Positions 24,962 through 33,785 of a stretch of 64,000 nucleotides of DNA are shown in pieces (the stretch's first letter is position 1; the number at the start of each line of letters is the position of its first letter). The notes beneath the pieces are model-generated. The model was not told the DNA's origin, searched no databases, and saw only the letters and a program-made list of their open reading frames with translations. Source of the DNA: Azoarcus sp. CIB (GTDB taxonomy: Bacteria > Pseudomonadota > Gammaproteobacteria > Burkholderiales > Rhodocyclaceae); the NCBI RefSeq assembly GCF_001190925.1, contig NZ_CP011072.1, positions 1,736,001-1,800,000 on the forward strand. The letters run 5' to 3'. Made by a program: the position numbers and the translations under genes.

Positions 24962-25314
24962 GCGGGCAGGACAGCCTCGACGCGCTGCGCGACGCGCTGC
25001 GTGCGTTTGCCGCCGAACGCGACTGGGAGCGCTTCCATACGCCCAAGAACCTGGCCATGGCCCTGTCCGGCGAAGCCGGCGAGGTGATCGAGCATTTCCA
25101 GTGGCTGAGCGGCGACGAGTCCGCCGCATTGCCGGAGCCGGCACGCGCGGAAGTGGCGATGGAACTGGCCGACGTGCTGCTGTACCTCGTGCGCCTGGCC
25201 GACGTTCTCGGTGTCGACCTGGCAGACGCCGCGAGGACGAAAATGCGCATCAACGCCGAGCGCTATCCGGTCGACAAATCCCGCGGACGGTCGGACAAAT
25301 GCGATCGCCTCTGA
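24958..25314 (+). CDS. MazG-like nucleotide pyrophosphohydrolase
   Basis: 118-residue all-alpha NTP pyrophosphatase of the MazG-like/RS21-C6 type. Metal-binding residues are present in SGEAGEVIEHFQW and ELADVLLYLVRLAD (the E-x2-E and E-x2-D pattern). These enzymes cleave noncanonical dNTPs or dCTP to the monophosphate and clean the nucleotide pool. Start overlaps the rlmJ stop. The KMRINAERYP segment near the end is typical of the family. Confidence 0.9.
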   Translation: MSGQDSLDALRDALRAFAAERDWERFHTPKNLAMALSGEAGEVIEHFQWLSGDESAALPEPARAEVAMELADVLLYLVRLADVLGVDLADAARTKMRINAERYPVDKSRGRSDKCDRL

Positions 25315-25374
25315 GGCGCCGCAGGATTCTGCGAAAATGAACAATTCCGCGTTCGCATAGTGGTCGGCTGAAAG

Positions 25375-26958
25375 TTGGAACTCAAGCATATAGACGAAAT
25401 CGACAAGGCCACGCGCCAGGGGCACGGCGAACTGCTGCGCCTTGGGGCGACCATGTTCTTCGTCGTGGGCGTGATGCTGTATGCGGCGCTGAAGGGCGGT
25501 TCCGAAGGTGGGGTGCTCGTGGTGGTCGGCGCCGTCCTCGGTGCGTACATGGCCATGAACATCGGCGCCAACGACGTTGCGAACAACGTCGGGCCTGCCG
25601 TGGGCGCGCAGGCGCTGACGCTCACTGGCGCGCTCGGCCTGGCGGTGGTGTTCGAGGCTGCGGGCGCCCTGATCGCGGGGGGCGACGTGATCCGCACGAT
25701 ACGCAGCGGCATCATCGATCCCGCGAATATCGGCGACGCCTGGACCATGGTGTGGGTCATGATGGCCGCACTCCTTGCCGGCGGACTCTGGATCAACGTC
25801 GCGACGGCTTTCGGCATGCCGGTGTCGACGACGCATTCGATCGTCGGCGCGGTGCTGGGGGCCGGTGTCGCAGCGCTGGGGCCGGACGTCGTGAACTGGA
25901 AGGTCATCGGTGCGATTGCCGCGAGCTGGGTGATCTCGCCGGTGCTGGCCGGACTGTTTGCGGCGCTGTTTCTTTACCTGATCAAACGCATCATCACCTA
26001 TCAGGTCGACATGGTCGCCGCGGCGCGGCGCATGCTGCCCGGGCTCGTGGCGCTCATGGCTTGGTCGTTCTGGACCTTCCTGCTGATGCAGGGCTTCGGG
26101 CGTTTGTGGGCGGCCGATTTCACCGTGGCGGCAGGCAGCGGCATTGTCGCCGCGGGGGCCGTGTACCTGTACGTGCGGCGTGCTCTGTCGAACCCGAACT
26201 ACATCATCGCGAATACCAAGTCGGGCGTGAACCGTCTGTTCAACCATCCACTGATCTTCGCCGCCGCGTTGCTGTGCTTTGCGCACGGCTCGAACGACGT
26301 GGCGAACGCTGTGGGACCGCTCGCGTCGATCGTCGATTCGCTCGCGCACCTCGACGGACCCGTCGCGCGTCTGACACCGGTACCGTTCTGGGTGTTGTTG
26401 ACTGGTGCTCTCGGCCTGGTGGTGGGGCTTGCGCTGTTCGGCTCCCGGGTGATCCACACGCTGGGCGAGGAGATCACCGAACTCGACCAGATGCGCGCCT
26501 TCTGTGTGGCACTGTCGTCGGCCGTGACGGTGATTACCGCCAGCGCGCTGGGCCTGCCGGTAAGCACGACCCATATCGCGGTCGGCGCAGTGATCGGCGT
26601 CGGCTTTCTGCGCGAGTACCTCAAGGGGAACTACGCGCGCATGGTTGCGGACATGAGGGCGCAACATCCGGCAGGCGATCAGGCGGCGATGGACGCTTTC
26701 CTCGGCCGTTTCGAGCGTGCCGGCGTGCCGGAAAAGAAGGCGCTGCTCGCCGAGCTGAAGGCGCGTTCGAAGCAGAAGTCGGATCCGGCGAATTTCTCGA
26801 AGCGGGAGCGCAGGGTATTGCGCGAGGTTTATCGGAAGGAACTGGTCACGCGCACGCAGCTGCAGCGCATCTTCGCGGCGTGGCTGCTGACGGTGCCATT
26901 GTCCGCACTGCTCGGCGGTTTGTTCTTTGCTGTGATGGACGGTATGAAGCTCGAATGA
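25375..26958 (+). CDS. PiT-family inorganic phosphate permease
   Basis: 527 residues with two PiT repeats: GANDVANNVGPAVGA near residue 62 and GSNDVANAVGPLA near 305, plus the paired MPVSTTHSIVGA and LPVSTTHIAVGA motifs. About ten helices, with a charged cytoplasmic segment after the second repeat (residues 420-495). It imports phosphate with protons or as metal-phosphate. The TTG at 25375 is the first start after an in-frame stop; its ribosome site is poor, so ATG 25453 remains possible. Confidence 0.9.
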   Translation: MELKHIDEIDKATRQGHGELLRLGATMFFVVGVMLYAALKGGSEGGVLVVVGAVLGAYMAMNIGANDVANNVGPAVGAQALTLTGALGLAVVFEAAGALIAGGDVIRTIRSGIIDPANIGDAWTMVWVMMAALLAGGLWINVATAFGMPVSTTHSIVGAVLGAGVAALGPDVVNWKVIGAIAASWVISPVLAGLFAALFLYLIKRIITYQVDMVAAARRMLPGLVALMAWSFWTFLLMQGFGRLWAADFTVAAGSGIVAAGAVYLYVRRALSNPNYIIANTKSGVNRLFNHPLIFAAALLCFAHGSNDVANAVGPLASIVDSLAHLDGPVARLTPVPFWVLLTGALGLVVGLALFGSRVIHTLGEEITELDQMRAFCVALSSAVTVITASALGLPVSTTHIAVGAVIGVGFLREYLKGNYARMVADMRAQHPAGDQAAMDAFLGRFERAGVPEKKALLAELKARSKQKSDPANFSKRERRVLREVYRKELVTRTQLQRIFAAWLLTVPLSALLGGLFFAVMDGMKLE

Positions 26959-26995
26959 CGACCCGGTGCCTGCATCCGGTCTTGCGGAGTCCCCG

Positions 26996-27328
26996 ATGAT
27001 AAGTTTTGCCGAGTTGCTGGCCCTGATGCTGCTGTGCCTGTGTGGCTGGTTCTGGCTGGACGGGGCCAGGACGCGCGAAATCGGCGTTCAGGCGGCGAGG
27101 GCAGCATGCCGTCGCGAAGGCGTGCAGTTCCTCGACGAAACCGTCTCGAGCCGCTCGTTCCGGTTCGTCCGCGACGAGGACGGGCGGCTGTGTCCGCAGC
27201 GCGTCTATGAGTTCGAGTACTCGGTTTCGGGCAACGACCGCGTGCACGGTTCGGTGACGCTGCGCGGCAAGGAGGTCGTGATGCTCGAGATCGGCGCGCA
27301 AGGGGTGCCGACCTTCACGCTTCACTAA
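26996..27328 (+). CDS. DUF3301 family protein
   Basis: 110 residues. One N-terminal membrane helix (ISFAELLALMLLCLCGWFW, residues 2-20) anchors a small domain with LDETVSSRSFRFVRDEDGRL and YEFEYS, typical of DUF3301, a family of unknown function in proteobacteria. The ATG at 26996 follows CGGAG. The gene lies 37 nt after the phosphate permease and probably shares its transcript; it ends 10 nt from the convergent folE. Confidence 0.8.
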   Translation: MISFAELLALMLLCLCGWFWLDGARTREIGVQAARAACRREGVQFLDETVSSRSFRFVRDEDGRLCPQRVYEFEYSVSGNDRVHGSVTLRGKEVVMLEIGAQGVPTFTLH

Positions 27329-27338
27329 ACGCGGGAGG

Positions 27339-27980
27339 TCAGCGCGCGCCGCGCCCTGCGACGGCGTGCAGGAACTCGCTGCGCAGGTGTTCGCGCGTCT
27401 CGAATTCGCCGGCGAAGGCCTGCGTGACGACGCGCTCGTCGCCGCGCCGGTCCTCGCCCAGCAGCAGGCACAGCTGCTCCGCCTCGATGATGCACGCCGC
27501 ACCCCGCGCATGGCCGTGCTGGAGCAAGGCATCGGCGATGTCGCGCGTCATCCATTCCTGGTACGTGAAGCGGTGCCCGATGGCGTCGACCAGGCGGGCA
27601 ATGCGCCCGAAGCCGTGCAGGCGTCCGCCGGGAAGGTAGGCGACATGCGCGACGCCGCGGAAGGGTACGAGATGGTGCGGGCACACGCCATGCACGGCGA
27701 TGCCGCGAATCACGACCATGTCCGAGCGCTCGTCGGGGAAGCCGTCGCCCAGTGCCTCGGCGGGGTCGAGCTCGTATCCGCCAAGCAGGCGCCGTTGCCA
27801 CAGTTCGCGCACGCGCGTGGCGGTGCGGCCCATGTGGGTGGTGTCGGGGGCAATGCCGCAGGCGGCCAGGAGGTCGTTGACCGCACGTTCGAACGCCGCG
27901 GGGTCGAATGCGCCGCTGCGCGGTATGCCGACGCCGGTGCACGGCGCGTGGCGCGGGTGGTGCTCGTCGAAGTCGCTCAT
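27339..27980 (-). CDS. folE: GTP cyclohydrolase I
   Basis: 213 residues. The zinc site is complete: Cys100 and His103 in VCPHHLVPF and Cys171 in EQLCLLLGED. Other landmarks are YLPGGRLHGFGRIARLVD and TRHxFL-like REHLRSEFLHAV at the end. The enzyme converts GTP to dihydroneopterin triphosphate for folate or pterin synthesis. The His-His pair follows Pro instead of the usual Glu (CPHH for CEHH), and the C-terminal segment is short on the usual Ser/Thr run; this is a divergent copy, perhaps an accessory one. It is followed upstream by an unrelated kinase-like gene on the same strand. Confidence 0.88.
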   Translation of the reverse strand: MSDFDEHHPRHAPCTGVGIPRSGAFDPAAFERAVNDLLAACGIAPDTTHMGRTATRVRELWQRRLLGGYELDPAEALGDGFPDERSDMVVIRGIAVHGVCPHHLVPFRGVAHVAYLPGGRLHGFGRIARLVDAIGHRFTYQEWMTRDIADALLQHGHARGAACIIEAEQLCLLLGEDRRGDERVVTQAFAGEFETREHLRSEFLHAVAGRGAR

Positions 27981-28008
27981 CGTGGCCCTTTGTACGGTGG
28001 GGAATCGC

Positions 28009-28605
28009 TCAGGCGATGAATACCGGGTCGGAGAATACCAGCGTGCCGTCCCTGCGCATCATGATGTTGTCCGCGTTGAGGATGTCCGGCAGCACCTGAT
28101 ACTCCTCGACGAAGTCCGACAGCGCCTTCAATGCGAGCTTCAGCGATTCGCTTATCGCGGGCGGCGCGAGGCTCACATGGTATAGCGCGATCCTGCCCAT
28201 GTCCCCACCCAGTTGCGTACGTTCGAGGCAGGCCGACCAGTAGCCGTCGATCAACAGGGCGGCCTGATCGGCTGCCGTGGTTCCGTCCTGCAGCGGGTAG
28301 AGACGCTCCATCTCGAGGAGATGGAAGGGGAAGCCGGAGGCTGCGCGCCCGATCGCGCCGTGGTGTGCGTACACCACCGGGAAGTGGGGACCCCGCGGGC
28401 GGTCGTCGGCCGTGTAGAGGAACAGGTCGGCGGGCGAACTGACGACTTTGTAGACCCGGTCGGGATCGGGGTGTTGCAGCACGATGCTGTATTCGCCCCG
28501 TCCGATTTCCCTCAAGCCCGCGAGCAGGGCATGAGGGGGGATCGGATCGGGCAGGCGGAGTCCGATACGACCGAGTCGGGCGCGTGCTTCGGCGAGATCG
28601 ATCAC
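28009..28605 (-). CDS. Small kinase-like protein of unknown function
   Basis: 198 residues from a GTG at 28605. The N-terminal half has GRGEYSIVLQHPD then RVYKVVSS, which looks like a kinase glycine loop and Lys, and the C-terminal half ends NADNIMMRRDGTLVFSDP, like the catalytic-loop Asn and metal-binding Asp of small aminoglycoside-type kinases. The usual HxD is not present, so activity is uncertain. It begins 14 nt after fabI and presumably shares its transcript. I do not know the family. Confidence 0.6.
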   Translation of the reverse strand: MIDLAEARARLGRIGLRLPDPIPPHALLAGLREIGRGEYSIVLQHPDPDRVYKVVSSPADLFLYTADDRPRGPHFPVVYAHHGAIGRAASGFPFHLLEMERLYPLQDGTTAADQAALLIDGYWSACLERTQLGGDMGRIALYHVSLAPPAISESLKLALKALSDFVEEYQVLPDILNADNIMMRRDGTLVFSDPVFIA

Positions 28606-28619
28606 CGCCGCCTCGCGTC

Positions 28620-29399
28620 TCAGGCCATGATGTTGTAGCCGGCGTCCACAAAATGGACCCCGCCGGTGACCAGCCGCCCGGCGTCGGAGACGAGGAAGGC
28701 CGTCAGCGCGCCGATGTCCTCCGGCGTGACGAGGGCGTGCATCGGCGAGCGCTCGACCGCGGTCGCCATCAGGCCGTCGAAGCCGGCGATGCCCGATGCG
28801 GCGCGCGTCATCAGCGGGCCGGGGGAGACGGCGTTCACGCGGATGTTCTTGCTGCCGAGTTCGAACGCCATGTAGCGGGTCGCAGCTTCCAGCGCGGCCT
28901 TGCACAGGCCCATCACGCCGTAGTTGGGGATCACCTTTTCGCTGCCGAGGTAGGTCATGGTGACGAGCGATCCGCCGCCGGCGCGCTCCAGCAGCGGCTC
29001 GACCATCTTGGCGAGGCGCACGAAGGAATGCGTCGACACGTCCATCGCCATCGCGAAGCCGTCCGCCGAGGTGTCGACTACGCGGCCGTGCAGGTCGTCG
29101 CGCTTGGCGAAGGCCATGCTGTGGATTGCGAAGTCGAGCTTGCCGTGGCGCGCCGCGATCTTGTCATGCACGTCGGCGAGGGTTTCCGGGCGCGTCACGT
29201 CCAGGAGATACACGTCCTCGACGCCGAGGCGATTGACGACGGGCTCGATGAAGGCGCGCGTCTTGTCGTTCTGATACGTGATGATGAGCTTCGCACCTGC
29301 CTCGGCACACGCTTCGGCGATGCCGGTGGAAATGGATTTTTCGTTGGCGATGCCTGTGATCAGGCCGACCTTGCCTTCGAGATTGACGATCGGTTTCAT
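28620..29399 (-). CDS. fabI: Enoyl-[acyl-carrier-protein] reductase (NADH)
   Basis: 259-residue SDR-type reductase for the last step of each fatty acid elongation cycle. Seen: GIANEKSISTGIA for NADH binding, DFAIHSMAFA, the catalytic YxxxxxxK in NYGVMGLCKAA, and SPGPLMTRAASGI of the flexible loop. ATG 29399 has GAGGA upstream and begins the conserved domain. Divergent from a HAD-like gene over 186 bp. A kinase-like gene follows within 14 nt, which is unusual for fabI. Confidence 0.95.
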   Translation of the reverse strand: MKPIVNLEGKVGLITGIANEKSISTGIAEACAEAGAKLIITYQNDKTRAFIEPVVNRLGVEDVYLLDVTRPETLADVHDKIAARHGKLDFAIHSMAFAKRDDLHGRVVDTSADGFAMAMDVSTHSFVRLAKMVEPLLERAGGGSLVTMTYLGSEKVIPNYGVMGLCKAALEAATRYMAFELGSKNIRVNAVSPGPLMTRAASGIAGFDGLMATAVERSPMHALVTPEDIGALTAFLVSDAGRLVTGGVHFVDAGYNIMA

Positions 29400-29585
29400 G
29401 GGGAATCCTCGGGAAAACTGGAACGGAAATGGTGCACTGCGGCAGTACGATGCTGCGCTTATGTCTTTAGCAATAGGTGAAACCCGCAATTCGCCATTTT
29501 TAAAGGCTACTTGCCAGATTTTGCGCAATGCAGCATTCTAGCATCCGGTGCGCCTTCGCGCCGTTACTCTATCGGTAACCAATCA

Positions 29586-30089
29586 ATGACTCGGCATAGC
29601 TACATCTTCATGGATTTCGACGGCGTCACCCACCCGTGGGGCGAGGTCGAGGATTTTCGCTGCCTGCCGCACATCGAGGCGGTCGTGCGCGACTATGAAG
29701 AAGCGCGCATCGTCATCACTTCGGACTGGCGAATGCTGTTTTCGCTGTCCAAACTGGTCGGGCGCTTCGCCGAGGACATCCGTCCGCGGGTGTGTGGCGC
29801 GACGCCGCATGTCATTCCCAAGAACGGCGCCGAACTGCACGGTTTGCGCGAACGCGAGGCGATGCTGTGGCTCGCGCAGCACGTGCCCGACGTGTCGACG
29901 GCGTCGTGGTGCGCGGTGGATGATGCGCCCGGCAACTGGCTGACCCGTTCCCGGCTGGTGCTCACCGACTTCAAACGCGGTTTCGGCGACGAGGACGCGG
30001 CGCACCTGCGGCGCACGCTCGACAGCTTCCGCGCCGGCACCGCACAGCCGCCGAAGTCGCGCGAGCCCTCCTTCCTGCGGCGAGCCTGA
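29586..30089 (+). CDS. HAD-like domain protein
   Basis: 167 residues. The N-terminal MDFDGVTHP is the HAD nucleophile motif (two Asp), ITSDWR the second motif, and DDAPGNW the metal-binding motif. It resembles HAD domains of Swiss-army-knife RNA-repair proteins, occurring alone here. Start ATG 29586 is preferred over upstream in-frame codons because the domain begins there. Target unknown; phosphatase activity is expected from intact residues. Confidence 0.78.
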   Translation: MTRHSYIFMDFDGVTHPWGEVEDFRCLPHIEAVVRDYEEARIVITSDWRMLFSLSKLVGRFAEDIRPRVCGATPHVIPKNGAELHGLREREAMLWLAQHVPDVSTASWCAVDDAPGNWLTRSRLVLTDFKRGFGDEDAAHLRRTLDSFRAGTAQPPKSREPSFLRRA

Positions 30090-30098
30090 CGGGCGGGG

Positions 30099-31091
30099 TC
30101 AAATCGACCAGAGCGGCGCTTCGTCCATCGCGGCCACCTGCTCGCGCAGCTCCAGCACCCGGTCCTGCCAGTAGCGCTGGGTGTTGAACCATGGGAAGGC
30201 GAGCGGGAAGGCCGGGTCGTTCCAGCGACGGGCGATCCACGCCGAGTAGTGGATGAGGCGCAGCGTGCGCAGCGCCTCCACCAGATGCAGCTCGCGCGGG
30301 GAAAACTCGTGGAAGTCCTCGTACCCGGCCAGCACGTCGCCGAGCTGCCGGCTCATCTCCTCGCGCGAACCCGACAGCAGCATCCACAGATCCTGCACGG
30401 CGGGTCCCATGCGGGTGTCGTCGAAGTCGACGAACTGCGGCCCCGGGGCCGCGGCCGACTCGCTCCATAGCACGTTGCCGGCGTGGCAGTCGCCATGCAG
30501 CCGGATGTGCGCGACGGTGCCGGCGCGCTCGAAGCAGCGTCGCACCCCGTCGAGCGCCTGGTCCACGGTGCTCGTCCAAGCCGCAAGCAGGTCGGCGGGG
30601 ATGAAGTCGTGGTCGAGGAGGTAGCGTCTCGGTTCGACGCCGAAGGTTGCGATATCCAGCGTCGGCCTTTCCCGGTAGGGTTGCAAGGCGCCGACGGCGT
30701 GGATGCGGCCGATGAAGCGCCCCATCCATTCGAGCGTCGCCGGATCGCACAACTCCGGAGCCCGGCCGCCAGCACGCGGAAAGACCGCGAAGCGCTGGTC
30801 GGCGAAATGGTGCAGCGTGGCGCCTGCAATCGCGAGCGGAGCGATGACGGGAATCTCCCGCGCGGCGAGTTCGGTGACGAAAGCATGTTCTTCGGCGATG
30901 GCTTCGTCGCTCCAGCGCGCGGCGCGATAGAACTTCACGATCAGCGGCAGGGCGTCCTCCATGCCGACCTGATAGACGCGGTTCTCGTAGCTGTTCAGGG
31001 CCAGCATGCGACCGTCGGGACGCAGCCCGACACTCTCGAGCGCGTCGAGAAGGAGATCGGGGGTCAGGGATTCGAAGGGCAGGTCGGACAT
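30099..31091 (-). CDS. srkA: Stress-response serine/threonine protein kinase
   Basis: 330 residues, the length of SrkA (YihE/RdoA). Seen: LNSYENRVYQVG in the N-lobe, LIVKFYRAARW with the ATP Lys, LHGDCHAGNVLW with catalytic Asp, and FVDFDDTRMGPAVQDLW with the metal Asp. The kinase protects against stress-induced death in E. coli; its substrates are not settled. It is divergent from the next gene by 138 bp and ends 9 nt from the convergent HAD gene. Confidence 0.92.
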   Translation of the reverse strand: MSDLPFESLTPDLLLDALESVGLRPDGRMLALNSYENRVYQVGMEDALPLIVKFYRAARWSDEAIAEEHAFVTELAAREIPVIAPLAIAGATLHHFADQRFAVFPRAGGRAPELCDPATLEWMGRFIGRIHAVGALQPYRERPTLDIATFGVEPRRYLLDHDFIPADLLAAWTSTVDQALDGVRRCFERAGTVAHIRLHGDCHAGNVLWSESAAAPGPQFVDFDDTRMGPAVQDLWMLLSGSREEMSRQLGDVLAGYEDFHEFSPRELHLVEALRTLRLIHYSAWIARRWNDPAFPLAFPWFNTQRYWQDRVLELREQVAAMDEAPLWSI

Positions 31092-31229
31092 GTTCGTCGG
31101 GGTTCGGGAGGATGGGCACATTCTGTCAGGAATGGCGCAATGCACAAGACCGACCGCAGCAGCGTCGGACGATATTTGCCGTCCGCTTGCGCGGGGCTCA
31201 GAATACGCCCCTTTTGCCGGACCGCAGAC

Positions 31230-32009
31230 ATGACGCAAGACGTATCCGCCGACACGATCCCGGTCGACTCGCTCGCCGCCCTGGCGGCGGTCGATGTGCA
31301 GAAGCTCGCTGCGCGCATGGCGCAGGACAGCTTTGCGCAGGTGTTCCGCCTGACGCTGGACGAGGATGATGCCGGCCGTGCGCGCGGCGTCGAGACGCTT
31401 GCCGCGGCGCTCGGCAACTGGAGCCGCGCGGCCGCCGACGACGACGCCCGCGCACTGCGCCTGGCGATGCTTGTCTCGGGGCTGGACCAGTGGGGGCTCG
31501 CGTACAGCCAGGCGTTCGGATTGGTCGCGATCCCCGGCCTGTCGGAACTCCTCGGCGCCTTGCACACCGCGCTGGGCCCCGAGCAGGAAGCACGTTTTCA
31601 GCGTCAGTTCGCGGCGATCGCCGAAGGCGAGGGCGACGCGATCGACTTCAAGATCGACCTCAGGCGCGGCATCCATCTCGCCCTCTGGCACGCGATGATC
31701 GCGAGCGACGAACGCGAGCAGGCGACGGCGATCCTGACCCGGCTCGGCGGGATGATGTTCGCGCTGACGGAACTGATGCCGGTGCTCGGCTGGCGCCTGG
31801 TGGCCGATGCGGTCGCGCATATCCAGATCCAGTGCCTGGCCAAAGGGCTGGCTGCCGACGGGCTGGCGCGCGAGATGAACGAGGCGCTGTTCGGTGCCTT
31901 GTCGAAGGAGCTGCCAGCGCAGTTCCGCGACCGCGTGATGGCGCATGCGACGCATGCGGTGCTCGCGTGGCAGCAGGCGCGCCGCCCCGCCGGAACCCCG
32001 ACGCACTGA
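31230..32009 (+). CDS. Conserved hypothetical helical protein
   Basis: 259 residues, mostly alpha-helical, rich in Ala, Leu and acidic residues, no signal peptide. No known motif. Two related-looking halves are not obvious. AGACATG start at 31230, reached after a TGA-free run that continues far upstream, so the start rests on the break in helix-like sequence. It is followed by yaeQ after 54 nt in the same direction. Probably a lineage-specific protein of the order; function unknown. Confidence 0.65.
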   Translation: MTQDVSADTIPVDSLAALAAVDVQKLAARMAQDSFAQVFRLTLDEDDAGRARGVETLAAALGNWSRAAADDDARALRLAMLVSGLDQWGLAYSQAFGLVAIPGLSELLGALHTALGPEQEARFQRQFAAIAEGEGDAIDFKIDLRRGIHLALWHAMIASDEREQATAILTRLGGMMFALTELMPVLGWRLVADAVAHIQIQCLAKGLAADGLAREMNEALFGALSKELPAQFRDRVMAHATHAVLAWQQARRPAGTPTH

Positions 32010-32063
32010 AGCGCGGCACAACCAATCAACAGCGGCCTGAGGCCGCAGCGGGAATCGAACGAC

Positions 32064-32609
32064 ATGGCCCTCAAGGCAACCATTTTCAAGGTCGAGCTCG
32101 TGGTCGCCGACATGGACCGCAACTACTACGGCGACCACAACCTGACGATCGCACGCCATCCGTCCGAGACCGACGAACGGATGATGGTGCGTATCCTCGC
32201 GTTTGCGCTGTACGCCGATCCCGCGCTCGCTTTTGCCAAGGGCTTGTGCGTCGACGATGAACCGGACCTGTGGCAGAAGGATCTGACCGGCCTCGTCGAG
32301 CGCTGGATCGACGTCGGTCAGCCGGACGAGAAATGGATCCGCAAGGCCTGCGGCCGCGCGCGCGAAGTCGTCGTGATGAGCTACGGGCGAGCGGCGGACG
32401 TCTGGTGGAACGGCATTCGCGACAAACTCACGCGGCTGACGAACCTCACCGTGCTGAACCTGCCCGGGGACGTCGCCCCGGCGCTCGCTGCGCTGACCGC
32501 ACGCAGCATGCGCCTGCAATGCACGATACAGGACGGGCAGCTGTGGATCACGGACGGGACCGAGACGGTGTCCGTCGAGCCGGAGCGCCTGATGGGGCCG
32601 CGCGGCTGA
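32064..32609 (+). CDS. yaeQ: YaeQ family protein
   Basis: 181 residues matching YaeQ: MALKATIFKVELVVADMDR at the start (19 residues), RHPSETDERMMVRILAFAL and MRLQCTIQDGQLWI near the end. The fold is related to PD-(D/E)XK nucleases; a link to transcription elongation was proposed long ago, but its job is not established. Likely in one transcript with the preceding hypothetical gene. Confidence 0.92.
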   Translation: MALKATIFKVELVVADMDRNYYGDHNLTIARHPSETDERMMVRILAFALYADPALAFAKGLCVDDEPDLWQKDLTGLVERWIDVGQPDEKWIRKACGRAREVVVMSYGRAADVWWNGIRDKLTRLTNLTVLNLPGDVAPALAALTARSMRLQCTIQDGQLWITDGTETVSVEPERLMGPRG

Positions 32610-32745
32610 TCGCCCACGGCGGGAAACCATGTGGCATTCGTGACGGGGTTCCCGCCGCTCGTCGTCGCAGATTCGCCTTTTTCGGTCGGACACCGTAGAT
32701 TAGACAGGGATGTCGGCTTTCCGATTGCTGCAGGGGGGATCGGTC

Positions 32746-33699
32746 ATGAGGCGCAGTCTGGCGGGTTGCATGCTTCTCGGATATCTCGCGAGCGGGTGGG
32801 CGGCGGGGGCGGACGTGTCAGGCACGCCGCAGCCGGCCGGATCCGGATCGTCCATTCTCGACCGCAGCCGTGTGATGGTGCACGGCTTCACCGAGGGCGT
32901 TGCACGGCACGTCGACAGCTGGTTCGGTGACAGGCCGTTCGAGCAGGGCGGGAGCGTGTCGGGCAGAATCGGCTTCAAGTTCCTCACCCGGCAGCACGAG
33001 AGCCCGGACGCGAGCTTCCGCTTCGGTGCAAAGCTCGACATGCCGAACGTGAAGGAAAAGACCTATCTGTTCTTCGGCCAGGAGAACGAGCGGGAGCTCC
33101 TCATCGACCAGCCCGAGCCCTTCACCCGGCGCGAACTGCTGCTTGCCGAGGACCGCAGGGAGGACCAGACCTTTTTCGCCGGAGTCGGCTACGCGTTGCG
33201 CGACAACATCGACTTCCGTGCGGGTCTGCGCAGCGGCATCAAGCCTTATGCCCAGGCGCGCTACAAGATGGCTTGGGCGCTGGGAGAGCGCAACCGCATC
33301 GACTTCCGCGAGACGCTCTTCTGGAACCGCAAGGACGGTGTCGGTTCGACGACCGCGCTGAGCTTCGGTCACGGCTTCACCCGGACCCTGGCGTTTCGCT
33401 GGCAGCTTGCCGGAACGATCTCGGACGAGACGGACGGCTTGGCGTGGTCGAACAGTATGGGTATCTTCAAGAACTTCGGCGACCAGCATACCTTGTCGCT
33501 GGAAGCCCTCATCGGCGGAGCGACCGCGGGTTCGGACAATGTGTCCGAAACCGGCGTGCGTGCGATCTGGAAGCAGCCGGTGTATCGGGACTGGACGCTC
33601 GTCGAGGTGAGCCTGGGACACTTCTGGCCGCAGGGCGATGCGAAGGACGAGAACCGGCGCGGCTGGGCGCTGGGCGTCGGCTTCGAGATCCTCTTTTGA
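32746..33699 (+). CDS. Predicted outer-membrane beta-barrel protein
   Basis: 317 residues with an N-terminal signal peptide (MRRSLAGCMLLGYLASGWAA, cleavage near 21). Past residue 60 the chain is a run of amphipathic strands with aromatic girdles (GRIGFKFL, TFFAGVGYAL, RWQLAGTI) and ends in GWALGVGFEILF, a C-terminal Phe typical of outer-membrane barrels. ATG 32746 has GGGGGA 7 nt upstream; the earlier ATG 32710 would spoil the signal peptide. Function unknown. It precedes the CBS-domain gene by 86 bp. Confidence 0.75.
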   Translation: MRRSLAGCMLLGYLASGWAAGADVSGTPQPAGSGSSILDRSRVMVHGFTEGVARHVDSWFGDRPFEQGGSVSGRIGFKFLTRQHESPDASFRFGAKLDMPNVKEKTYLFFGQENERELLIDQPEPFTRRELLLAEDRREDQTFFAGVGYALRDNIDFRAGLRSGIKPYAQARYKMAWALGERNRIDFRETLFWNRKDGVGSTTALSFGHGFTRTLAFRWQLAGTISDETDGLAWSNSMGIFKNFGDQHTLSLEALIGGATAGSDNVSETGVRAIWKQPVYRDWTLVEVSLGHFWPQGDAKDENRRGWALGVGFEILF

Positions 33700-33785
33700 C
33701 TCGGTAAAGCCCCGCGTCGGCTGCAGGCACGCGGCGGCGCATGGCGGCCGCGGGGGGCTGCTGCGGAGGAGTGCGGAGTTTTATC

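Noticed and set aside
30099-32693. An 864-codon open frame on the minus strand, and similar long frames at 84-1847 and 40201-42927
   Set aside because: GC-rich shadow frames of srkA, of the CoA-transferases and of the MFS/flavoprotein genes; the parts outside the real genes read as Arg/Ala/Gly-rich sequence without domains.
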